Of a stretch of 64,000 nt of DNA, positions 25,786-33,552 are shown one piece after another. Under the pieces are notes generated by a model. That model saw nothing but the letters and a program-made list of their open reading frames with translations. It ran no database searches and was not told the DNA's origin. Position numbers and translations under genes: made by a program. Origin of the DNA: Segetibacter koreensis DSM 18137 (GTDB lineage Bacteria > Bacteroidota > Bacteroidia > Chitinophagales > Chitinophagaceae); contig NZ_KB893319.1 of assembly GCF_000374045.1 (NCBI RefSeq), positions 170 to 64,169 on the forward strand, in the 5' to 3' direction. How positions within the stretch are numbered: the stretch's first letter is position 1; every line of letters begins with the position of its first letter.

Positions 25786-26841
25786 TTAATTATACTGAAA
25801 CTTTTGATCCTTAATAATTTCTTCATCTTGCTTAATCTTCTGTTCCCATGCCCACGCAGTTCGCATCATTTCATGCAGATCATATTTAATTTGCCATCCC
25901 AAAGTAGTTACTGCATAATTATTATTGGCATAAATAGCTACAATATCCCCCGGACGGCGTGGCCCAATCTGGTAGTTAAGTTTTTTTCCGCTCACTTCTT
26001 CAAAGGCTTTTATAGCTTCTAAAACAGTTACACCATTACCTGTTCCGAGATTGAAAATGTCGCAATTGGTCTTGTTTTTATTCGCGAGTAAGTATTGTAT
26101 AGCTAACGTATGGGCGTGAGCTATATCAGACACATGAATGTAATCTCGAACACAGCTTCCGTCCCTGGTGTCGTAGTCTGTGCCATAAACCGTCATCGAA
26201 GGTATTTTTCCTATGGCCGTTTGAGTGATGGCCGGAACAAGGTTAGCAGGTTTGCCAATAGGTAGTTCACCTATAAGGCAAGAAGGATGAGCACCTACCG
26301 GATTAAAATAACGAAGCAAAATGGCCTTGGTTTCCGTAGCGTTTACAACACTCGTTATAATTTCTTCTCCCATTTGCTTTGTTGCTCCATAAGGAGATTC
26401 TGCTTTTTTGATAGGAGATTGCTCTGTTACAGGAATAATATCAGGACTGCCATAAACGGTGCAGGAAGATGAAAAAACAAAGTAAGGAATGTTAAATTCA
26501 TCAACGCACTTCAGCAGGTTTATTAGTGAAAATAAATTGTTTTCAAAATACATTAAAGGTTCTTCGACTGATTCGCCTACGGCTTTGTAAGCTGCAAAAT
26601 GTATAATACCCGTAATATCTTCATTCTCCTGGAAAACAGCTCGCGTGTCATTATAATCTTTTAGGTCTACTTTGTAATTTTTTACTTTTTTGCCAGTCAA
26701 TTTTTCAATGCCATCTAAAAGATAACGTGTACTTCGCGAGTTATCATCAATAGAAATCACATTGAAACCATTTTCGATAAGGTCAGCAATAGTGTGAGCA
26801 CCTATATATCCACATCCTCCGGTTACCAGGATTTTACTCAT
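25786..26841 (-). CDS. galE: UDP-glucose 4-epimerase
   Basis: Short-chain dehydrogenase of the extended type, 351 residues, which interconverts UDP-glucose and UDP-galactose. NAD-binding GGCGYIGAHT at the start, catalytic FSSSCTVYG and SPYGATKQMGEE (Tyr-x3-Lys), and the GalE-typical NPVGAHPS and VRDYIHVSD segments are present. It stands alone, with a strong terminator after it and the DUF47 gene plus a transporter remnant upstream; no Leloir partner genes are close. Confidence 0.94.
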   Translation of the reverse strand: MSKILVTGGCGYIGAHTIADLIENGFNVISIDDNSRSTRYLLDGIEKLTGKKVKNYKVDLKDYNDTRAVFQENEDITGIIHFAAYKAVGESVEEPLMYFENNLFSLINLLKCVDEFNIPYFVFSSSCTVYGSPDIIPVTEQSPIKKAESPYGATKQMGEEIITSVVNATETKAILLRYFNPVGAHPSCLIGELPIGKPANLVPAITQTAIGKIPSMTVYGTDYDTRDGSCVRDYIHVSDIAHAHTLAIQYLLANKNKTNCDIFNLGTGNGVTVLEAIKAFEEVSGKKLNYQIGPRRPGDIVAIYANNNYAVTTLGWQIKYDLHEMMRTAWAWEQKIKQDEEIIKDQKFQYN

Positions 26842-27091
26842 AAATATATATTAAAAGATATTTAAGGCGCAAATTAAGGGTAATGAATGATTTTAGCTAT
26901 AATATTTTTAGGTTATATAAAGTTTTTCAGTAAGAAAATATAAAAACCTCTTTTAGTAGGTAATATTCAAGTCCCTGATAACCTTACTGATGCACTAAAA
27001 TTAAAAAGAATAGTCATTTGGGGTGATAAAAGTTGCAATAACAATAAGAGCAATATCGCCATTACGAGTGGCAGGAATGATAAAATAAGAA

Positions 27092-27116
27092 GGGTTACTA
27101 TTTTTATAAGTAACCC
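27092..27116. repeat. Inverted repeat inside the galE-DUF47 gap
   Basis: GGGTTACT and AGTAACCC form an 8-bp stem with a 9-base A/T loop, just beyond the recognisable PiT remnant. It could be an old terminator or a later insertion within the decayed gene. Confidence 0.5.
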
Positions 27117-27126
27117 GTCAACCACG

Positions 27127-27300
27127 TCAAATTACTAGACAGTAAAAATGAATAAAGCTACCGGCTAAGGTCATGGAAGGTATAAGCATTTTAGTTAAAA
27201 TAATAGTAGCTATGCTTTTGGTAAATCATGAAAACCATTAACATAAAAAATAAAAAAGCAAAACAATAAGCAACAACCAGTTAAAGTATTCCTGCAGTTG
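27127..27300 (-). pseudogene. Remnant of a PiT inorganic phosphate transporter gene
   Basis: Directly after the DUF47 stop, on the same strand, a degenerate frame reads a hydrophobic segment (LLFCFFIFYVNGFHD), then after a one-base frame change SIATIILTKMLIP and TLAGSFIHFYCLVI before a stop. Intact PiT transporters of Bacteroidota begin with a helix ending in NGFHD, followed by ANSIATIVSTKVLTP and another helix, so the order and spacing match. No start codon, a frame break and truncation show that it is not functional. DUF47 genes are normally followed by pit, which supports the call. Confidence 0.6.
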
Positions 27301-27319
27301 GCAGCGCTATAATTAGAAC

Positions 27320-27967
27320 TTAAGCATATTTAACAATAATCGACTCAATTACATTTGCGGCATCCTCACATTTATCGGTAGCTAACTCTAGTACCTGGTA
27401 AATTTCTCTTCTTTTAATTACTTCTTTAAAATCATTTTCCTGGTTAAAAAGCTTTTCAATGCTTAGATCAAATATGTCGTCGGCCTGGTTCTCAATATCA
27501 TTAACCCTTACCAGGGCCTCTGTTATTTTTCTAAGGTTTTTCATATTTCGTAATTCCTGTACCGCACTTTGAATGTGAATAGTGCCTTGTTCTATTAATT
27601 CAGCCATTTTTTGTATGCCCGGGTCATTTGGATTAACCCTGTAAAAAATTATTTTTTTTGCCACTGCATATATGTAGTCAGCAATGTCATCAAGGGCAGA
27701 GGCCAGGGTATGAATATCTTCCCTGTCGAAAGGAGTGATAAAATTTCTTCCTAGCTCAGTAAAAAGTTTATGTGTATGATCGTCATTTTCATGCTCGAGA
27801 TCTTCTAATCGTGTAGAAAGTGATGCCCTTTTATCAAAATCAGGTTCATTAACCAGTTGTTTTAGTACACCTCCCATAGTACGAACAGTAATGCCTACTT
27901 CTTCAAATAAGTTATAGAACATTGTATTTTTTGGCATAAAAAATTTGCCGATAGAATTTAATCCCAT
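27320..27967 (-). CDS. DUF47 family PhoU-like phosphate transport regulator
   Basis: A 215-residue all-helical protein of the DUF47/YkaA group related to PhoU. Metal-binding Glu/Asp-rich helices are visible in LEDLEHENDDHTH, ALDDIADYIYAVAKK, VNDIENQADDIFD and ATDKCEDAANVIE. These proteins usually control the partner PiT low-affinity phosphate transporter encoded just downstream. Here only a remnant of pit follows, so the protein is either orphaned or serves a transporter elsewhere. Start ATG at 27967 (MGLNSIGKFFMPKN). Confidence 0.9.
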   Translation of the reverse strand: MGLNSIGKFFMPKNTMFYNLFEEVGITVRTMGGVLKQLVNEPDFDKRASLSTRLEDLEHENDDHTHKLFTELGRNFITPFDREDIHTLASALDDIADYIYAVAKKIIFYRVNPNDPGIQKMAELIEQGTIHIQSAVQELRNMKNLRKITEALVRVNDIENQADDIFDLSIEKLFNQENDFKEVIKRREIYQVLELATDKCEDAANVIESIIVKYA

Positions 27968-28568
27968 TGCTTTTTATTTCGCACAAAAGTATAATTATGC
28001 CGCCAACCTTTGTCACTTAACTATTTCTTAATAATAAGATAACATAGAATATGCAATAGAATGAATTTATTTAGTATTAAGTTGTTGCCCCCAGTGCTGG
28101 CATATTAATGCCTAAGGCTCAGCTAGCTTTTTTATGAAAAAGAGTTTTTTTATACGAAAATTGTTAACAGTAAGTTTTTATTGTCATCACATTTTATTTA
28201 CATTAGAATGGTTATTTGCAGTGTGAATTTCTTTATAAGTGATGTAGAACGATTTACCGCAATTTTTTAAATTCAATCATATATGACTACAGATAATCAT
28301 CCTGCAAAGGTTTTAAATGGGACTTCTTCAGGTAGCTTTCATAAATGGTGGCGTTCATCTTCTTTTCTACATTCTAGCAGATACATAAACAATTTTATTG
28401 CAAATATTTTTTCTAAAGCTTTTCTTTCAATGTTTGCTGATTTTTATTCTCCATTAAAACACTCCTCGCTACATGGATAATAAGTTGACAATGTTAAAAA
28501 TGAAAGTAATAGCTCATCCAAAATCAACTAAATAACAGAAGATATAAGGAATTTAATATTAGGTGACA
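27968..28568. other. Intergenic region, 0.6 kb, with one doubtful small frame
   Basis: Divergent region between the DUF47 gene and a glycosyltransferase gene. It is A/T rich. It holds a candidate DUF47 promoter and a 65-codon open frame (28283-28480, plus strand) rich in Ser/Phe/His with no recognisable motif, which I regard as doubtful. A small GGCAT-ATTA-ATGCC hairpin lies at 28099-28112. Nothing else was seen. Confidence 0.5.
27984..27991 (-). promoter_or_regulatory. Candidate -7 element (TACTTTTG) for the DUF47 gene
   Basis: Read on the minus strand, TACTTTTG matches TAnnTTTG 17 bases before the DUF47 start. No clear -33 TTTG was found, so this is a weak prediction. Confidence 0.35.
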
Positions 28569-29651
28569 ATGAAAATATTATATGCAATACAGGGAACTGG
28601 TAATGGACATGTCAGCAGGGCGAGAGATATAATTCCTGTTTTACAAAAAAACCATGAGGTAGATATACTGATCAGCGGGTCGCAAACAGACGTTCAGCTC
28701 CCTTTTCCCGTAAAATACAAATATCATGGTCTCGGTTTTGTGTTTGGTAAAAAAGGCGGCATAGATATACTGGAAAGCTATAAGAAAAGCAATCTCAAAG
28801 TATTTTTCTCAGAGATAAATTGTCTGCCTGTTCAGTCGTATGATTTGGTAATTAATGATTTTGAACCGGTATCAGCGTGGGCCTGCTATCAAAAAAATAA
28901 AAAGTGCATTTCTTTAAGTCACCAGGCAGCGGTATTAAATAAAAATGTGCCGAAACCAAAACATACTGATAAAATAGGTAAAGCTATTTTAAAAAAATAT
29001 GCGCCTACTTCTGCTCAATACGGCTTCCATTTTAAAGCTTATGATACCAATATTTTCACTCCTGTTATCAGGCGCCAGGTAAGAGAGCACCCCGTGGAAA
29101 ATAAAGGGCATTACACGGTTTACCTTCCTGCTTACGAAGATAAACGGATAGTAAAAGTATTAAAAGAGTTCCCTTCCGTTAGGTGGCAGGTTTTTTCAAA
29201 ACATAATAAAAAACCTTTTAAAGAAAAGAACATAACCATTCAGCCAATAAGTAATGAGGCTTTTATTAATAGTATGGCGGCTGCAGAAGGCGTTTTGTGC
29301 GGAGCCGGTTTCGAGACACCTGCCGAAGCATTGTTTATGAATAAAAAACTAATGGTTATACCAATGAAGGGCCAATACGAGCAACAATGCAATGCCGCAG
29401 CTTTAAAAGATATGGATGTGCCGGTAATCAAAAGCCTGAAACTAAAACATGCAGACAAAATAAAAAAGTGGATAGAATCAGTCAAAAGAATCAAGGTTGA
29501 TTATCCCGATATTACAGAAACAATTATAAATAAAATACTGGCGGAGCAATATTCTGAAAACATGAATGAAGTGCTGCGTCCGGGAAAAAAAGTGTATACA
29601 GTAAAAAAATTCAGGCAGGTAGTACTAAAAAAAATTGCAGCGCATTTATAA
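28569..29651 (+). CDS. MurG/UGT-like (GT-B) glycosyltransferase family protein
   Basis: A 360-residue GT-B fold protein. The N-terminal IQGTGNGHVSRARDII motif is the acceptor-side Gly-rich loop of MurG/UDP-glucuronosyltransferase-like proteins, and the donor-binding region is seen as GVLCGAGFETPAEALFMNKKLMVIP with the QYEQQCNA helix. It likely moves a nucleotide-activated sugar onto an unknown acceptor. There is no signal peptide. ATG 28569 is chosen over GTG 28563. It is followed by a GH1 glucosidase gene in the same direction after 145 bases that contain an interspersed repeat. Confidence 0.8.
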   Translation: MKILYAIQGTGNGHVSRARDIIPVLQKNHEVDILISGSQTDVQLPFPVKYKYHGLGFVFGKKGGIDILESYKKSNLKVFFSEINCLPVQSYDLVINDFEPVSAWACYQKNKKCISLSHQAAVLNKNVPKPKHTDKIGKAILKKYAPTSAQYGFHFKAYDTNIFTPVIRRQVREHPVENKGHYTVYLPAYEDKRIVKVLKEFPSVRWQVFSKHNKKPFKEKNITIQPISNEAFINSMAAAEGVLCGAGFETPAEALFMNKKLMVIPMKGQYEQQCNAAALKDMDVPVIKSLKLKHADKIKKWIESVKRIKVDYPDITETIINKILAEQYSENMNEVLRPGKKVYTVKKFRQVVLKKIAAHL

Positions 29652-29680
29652 ATATTTATTGTAAATAATACGAGCAACGG

Positions 29681-29748
29681 TTTCCATAGCATCATCGTTG
29701 CGTCGCAATCACTTCAACAACATATCAATAACAAACTTTAGTTTCCAT
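29681..29748. repeat. Interspersed repeat, copy 1
   Basis: The intergenic stretch contains an 11-base palindrome TTGCGTCGCAA (29698-29708) inside a longer segment (CATAGC[A]TCATC, then TTGCGTCGCAATCACTTCA, later CTTTAGTTTCCA) that recurs with few changes at 41956-42021. Both copies are intergenic. Confidence 0.65.
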
Positions 29749-29796
29749 TAAAAAATGCTTTAAAAGTTTGAAATGGCTTCCAAAGGGTAAAGTGAC

Positions 29797-31164
29797 ATGA
29801 TCTATACAAAAGAAGACTTCGGGGAAGATTTTAAATGGGGGGTATCAACTGCTGCTTACCAGATAGAGGGGGGATATAATTTAGATGGAAAAGGAAAGTC
29901 TGTATGGGATGTTTTCTCAAATACAAAAGGTAAAACTTTCCTGGGGCAAAACGGAAATATAGCCTGTGATTTTTATCATCGTTATGCGCATGATATAGCT
30001 TTAATGAGCCAGCTCAATATTCCCAACTACCGTTTTTCTATTTCCTGGAGCCGGATTACACCGAACGGTTGGGGCGCTGCAAATCCTAAGGGTATAGAAT
30101 TTTATAACAAGATTATTGATTTTTGTCTCGACCTTGGTATAGAACCCTGGATTACTTTATACCACTGGGATTTGCCTTATGAACTGGAAAAAAAAGGCGG
30201 CTGGACAAACAGGCAAATAATCAATTGGTTTAGTGACTACGTACAGTTTTGTATTAAAACTTTTGGAAACCGGGTAAAGCATTGGATTATACTAAATGAG
30301 CCGATGGTCTTTACGGGTGCCGGATATTTTTTAGGCGTTCACGCTCCCGGCAAAAAAGGCCTTACTAATTTTTTAGCGGCTGCACATCATGCTGCACTAT
30401 GTCAGGCCGAGGGTGGAAGAATTGTCCGTTCAATGTTGCCTGGCAGTATTGTAGGGACTACCTTTTCCTGTTCTTATATTGAAGCTTTTCGAGACAAAAA
30501 GCAGGATATTCTTGCATCCACGCGTGTAGATGCATTGCTAAACCGCATGTTTGTTGAGCCACTTGCAGGCATGGGATATCCAATTAAAGACCTGAAATTA
30601 CTGCAACGTTTAGAACCATTTGTAAAAGACGGAGATGAGAGCAGGCTGGCATTTGATATGGATTTTATCGGAGTTCAAAATTATACGCGGGAAGTTGTGG
30701 CGTGGTCATACCTGACACCGCTAATATGGGCTAAAATTATTGCAGCCAAAAAAAGAAATGTTGAAACTACGGTAATGAATTGGGAAGTTTATCCGGAATG
30801 CATTTATCAGATGCTACATAAATTTAACGCTTATAAAAACTTCAATAGATTGATTGTTACTGAAAACGGGGCTGCATTTCCTGATGTTGTTATCGATAAT
30901 AAAGTAAATGATGAAAAAAGAAAAAAATATTTACACGAACATATTGCACAGGTGCTTAAAGCAAAGCAGGAAGGCGTAAATGTAAAAGGTTATTTTGTCT
31001 GGAGTTTTACCGACAACTTCGAGTGGGCAGAGGGATATCAGCCACGATTTGGCTTGGTACACGTTGATTTTCAAACTCAACAACGAATAGTAAAATCTTC
31101 AGGTTATTGGTACGGTAAATTTTTGCAAAGCGCAGCACTGGAAAATACCGTCTTAAAAAATTGA
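29797..31164 (+). CDS. GH1 family beta-glucosidase
   Basis: A 455-residue glycoside hydrolase family 1 protein. The acid/base Glu168 is in WIILNEPMVF and the nucleophile Glu356 in LIVTENGAAF; the substrate Gln and Trp residues are in AAYQIEG (near 20-25) and the C-terminal WSFTDNFEWAEGY. It has no signal peptide, so it acts in the cytoplasm on imported beta-glucosides or related glycosides. The gene ends only 4 bases from the stop of ppk1 on the other strand, so each transcript must end inside or beyond the opposite gene. Confidence 0.94.
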   Translation: MIYTKEDFGEDFKWGVSTAAYQIEGGYNLDGKGKSVWDVFSNTKGKTFLGQNGNIACDFYHRYAHDIALMSQLNIPNYRFSISWSRITPNGWGAANPKGIEFYNKIIDFCLDLGIEPWITLYHWDLPYELEKKGGWTNRQIINWFSDYVQFCIKTFGNRVKHWIILNEPMVFTGAGYFLGVHAPGKKGLTNFLAAAHHAALCQAEGGRIVRSMLPGSIVGTTFSCSYIEAFRDKKQDILASTRVDALLNRMFVEPLAGMGYPIKDLKLLQRLEPFVKDGDESRLAFDMDFIGVQNYTREVVAWSYLTPLIWAKIIAAKKRNVETTVMNWEVYPECIYQMLHKFNAYKNFNRLIVTENGAAFPDVVIDNKVNDEKRKKYLHEHIAQVLKAKQEGVNVKGYFVWSFTDNFEWAEGYQPRFGLVHVDFQTQQRIVKSSGYWYGKFLQSAALENTVLKN

Positions 31165-31168
31165 TTGA

Positions 31169-33256
31169 TTAAGTTTCAATAGGAACTTTAGTGAGCTGCA
31201 CGGTTTTTTGATACAGGTAATTATAAATCTCTATTTGTGATCTTATCTTTTTTTCATCATTAGCAGACGAAACATACCTGTTCGACAACTCCTTATCGAG
31301 CCATCTCGCTTTTACGTTATCGCTTAGTTGAATTGATATAATATCTTTCAGTTCTTCTATAATATCTTTATCTGTAACCTGTACAGCTGCCTCAACACGA
31401 TGGTCCAGATTACGCACCATCCAGTCAGCGGATGAAATATATACTTTTTCCTTACCATCGTTATGAAAAATCATAACTCTTGCATGTTCAAGATACTCAT
31501 CAATAATACTAATGGCTTTAATAGGTTTTTTAAATTTCAAGTTTTCAACTATGGCACAAAAGATTCCCCGCACAATCATTTTTACTTCAACACCTGCGTG
31601 AGCTGCTTCATACAATTTTTCAATTAAAATTGTATCGCTGAGAGAATTAAGTTTTATTGTAATTGCAGCACGTTTCTTCGATTTTGCGTTTTTAATTTCC
31701 TTATTAATCAGTACGTTCAGCTCCTGTCGCATATTTGTAGGGCAAACCATAAGAGTTTGACATAGCTTCAGTGGCTCGTTTCCGGCTTTTGGGTTTTCCA
31801 GGTAATTAAATATTCTGTTGATATCAGACATAACATGGTGATTGCTGGTAAGCAAACAATGATCTCCATATACTCGGGCAGTCTGTTCATTTAAGTTTCC
31901 GGTGCTTACAAACCCATATTGAACGACCTGGTTAGCTACTCTTTTTTTTATGATACACACTTTAGCATGAACCTTCATATTATCTACTCCCAGCAATACT
32001 TTTATCCCTTCTTCTTCCAGCCTTCCTTTCCACATAAGGTTTGCTTCTTCGTCAAAGCGGGCACGTAACTCCAGCATTACCACTACTTCTTTTCCATTAC
32101 GTGCGGCATTTATAAGGGCATTTATAATTTTTGAATTAGGCGCTAGACGATAGGCGGTAATTTTAATGACAGTTACCTGTATATCCATCGCAGCTTCACG
32201 CAACAAGTCAATAACCGAATTAAAGGAATGATAGGGGAAATTTAACATTACATCTCTTTCCAGTATTACGTCAGTGACCCTTAATTTATTGGAAAAGGCC
32301 GGGTGCAAAATAGCATTGCGGCGAAGACTTTTTGAATTGAAGACATCAGGAAAATCCATAAAATGCCTGAAATTATGTATTCTGCCGCCAGGAATAATAT
32401 TGTCTTTTCTTGTTAGGTTAAGTTTGCGAATCAGGTATTCAAGCATACCTGCATCCATTTCTTTATCGTATACAAACCTTACTGGCTTACCCTTACGTCG
32501 GTTTTTAATCCCTTTTTCTATTTTTTGAATTAATGAAGTGGAAATGTCGTTATCGATATCAATTTCGGCGTCTTTTGTTACCTTGAAAATATGAGAATCA
32601 AAATGGTCAAAGCCAAAATAGGAGAATATGGAGGGAAGGTTGAAGCGAATAATGTCTTCGAGAAGAATAATGTAATGCTCACCATTATTCGACGGCAACT
32701 GAAGAAACCTTCCTACAGCACGTGTTGGCACTTCTATTAAAGCATATTTTTGATCGTAGGCATCATCGTGTTTTCGCATTACAACGCCTAAATAAATGGA
32801 CTTCTCCCGTAAGTAAGGAAATTGCGGAATGCTTTCTACCAGCAAGGGAATTACGTTGCTGCGCACTTCTTCTTCAAAGTATTTTTTTACAAAATGCTGC
32901 TGCTCAATATCCAACTGTTTTTCGTTAACGATAAAAATTTTTTCGTTTTCCAGTTCTTCCAAAATGCCTTCCCAGATTCGGTTAAATTCGTTTTGTTGCT
33001 GCAAAACAATCGTTTGAATGTCTTCCAGTATCTTTTGCGGGTTTTCTTCAAGATGCATATTTTTTATTCCCAGCATCGTCATTCGCTTCAGGGTAGCTAC
33101 ACGAACTCTGAAAAACTCATCCAGATTATTTGAGAAAATTCCAAGAAACCTAATTCTCGATTTAAGGGGCACACTATGATCATTCGCTTCCTGCAGAACA
33201 CGTGCATTGAAACTCAGCCAGCTAATATCACGTGGAATAATTTTATGTTTGCTCAT
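31169..33256 (-). CDS. ppk1: Polyphosphate kinase 1
   Basis: A 695-residue PPK1 that makes polyphosphate from ATP reversibly. The N-terminal domain starts with the typical PRDISWLSFNARVLQEA and NNLDEFFRVRVA. The two phospholipase D-like catalytic His regions are in NMKVHAKVCIIKK (autophosphorylated His) and EYLEHARVMIFHNDG. Residues such as STGNLNEQTARVYGDH and SSADWMVRNLDHRVE are family-specific. It is a single gene without ppx beside it and is about 3.9 kb from the DUF47/PiT remnant. Confidence 0.96.
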   Translation of the reverse strand: MSKHKIIPRDISWLSFNARVLQEANDHSVPLKSRIRFLGIFSNNLDEFFRVRVATLKRMTMLGIKNMHLEENPQKILEDIQTIVLQQQNEFNRIWEGILEELENEKIFIVNEKQLDIEQQHFVKKYFEEEVRSNVIPLLVESIPQFPYLREKSIYLGVVMRKHDDAYDQKYALIEVPTRAVGRFLQLPSNNGEHYIILLEDIIRFNLPSIFSYFGFDHFDSHIFKVTKDAEIDIDNDISTSLIQKIEKGIKNRRKGKPVRFVYDKEMDAGMLEYLIRKLNLTRKDNIIPGGRIHNFRHFMDFPDVFNSKSLRRNAILHPAFSNKLRVTDVILERDVMLNFPYHSFNSVIDLLREAAMDIQVTVIKITAYRLAPNSKIINALINAARNGKEVVVMLELRARFDEEANLMWKGRLEEEGIKVLLGVDNMKVHAKVCIIKKRVANQVVQYGFVSTGNLNEQTARVYGDHCLLTSNHHVMSDINRIFNYLENPKAGNEPLKLCQTLMVCPTNMRQELNVLINKEIKNAKSKKRAAITIKLNSLSDTILIEKLYEAAHAGVEVKMIVRGIFCAIVENLKFKKPIKAISIIDEYLEHARVMIFHNDGKEKVYISSADWMVRNLDHRVEAAVQVTDKDIIEELKDIISIQLSDNVKARWLDKELSNRYVSSANDEKKIRSQIEIYNYLYQKTVQLTKVPIET

Positions 33257-33552
33257 AAAAATTGTTGTTCAAATATAATACTTGAAATGCTGTGAATAAT
33301 GTTAAGGATAATTACTAATACTCTTTTACAATAACGATGAGTAAATTATTATACCATTATTTTAAATGTTTTGTAGAGGAATTAAATAAAGTCGGTACAA
33401 GTGTGAACCGCAACAACTGCAGGTAGTACCTAAACAGGCGGGTGGAAAAAATTAATAACAATACGTCAACTTCTTTGTGAATAATCATGCTATTATACTA
33501 CCGCAAAGTTTACTAATTTGCACCTCAACCGTTTTTGGAGCGAGAGAAAATT

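Noticed and set aside
28283-28480. 65-codon frame as a real small gene
   Set aside because: Ser/His/Phe-rich with no motif, signal or convincing start context; kept only as a note in the intergenic entry.
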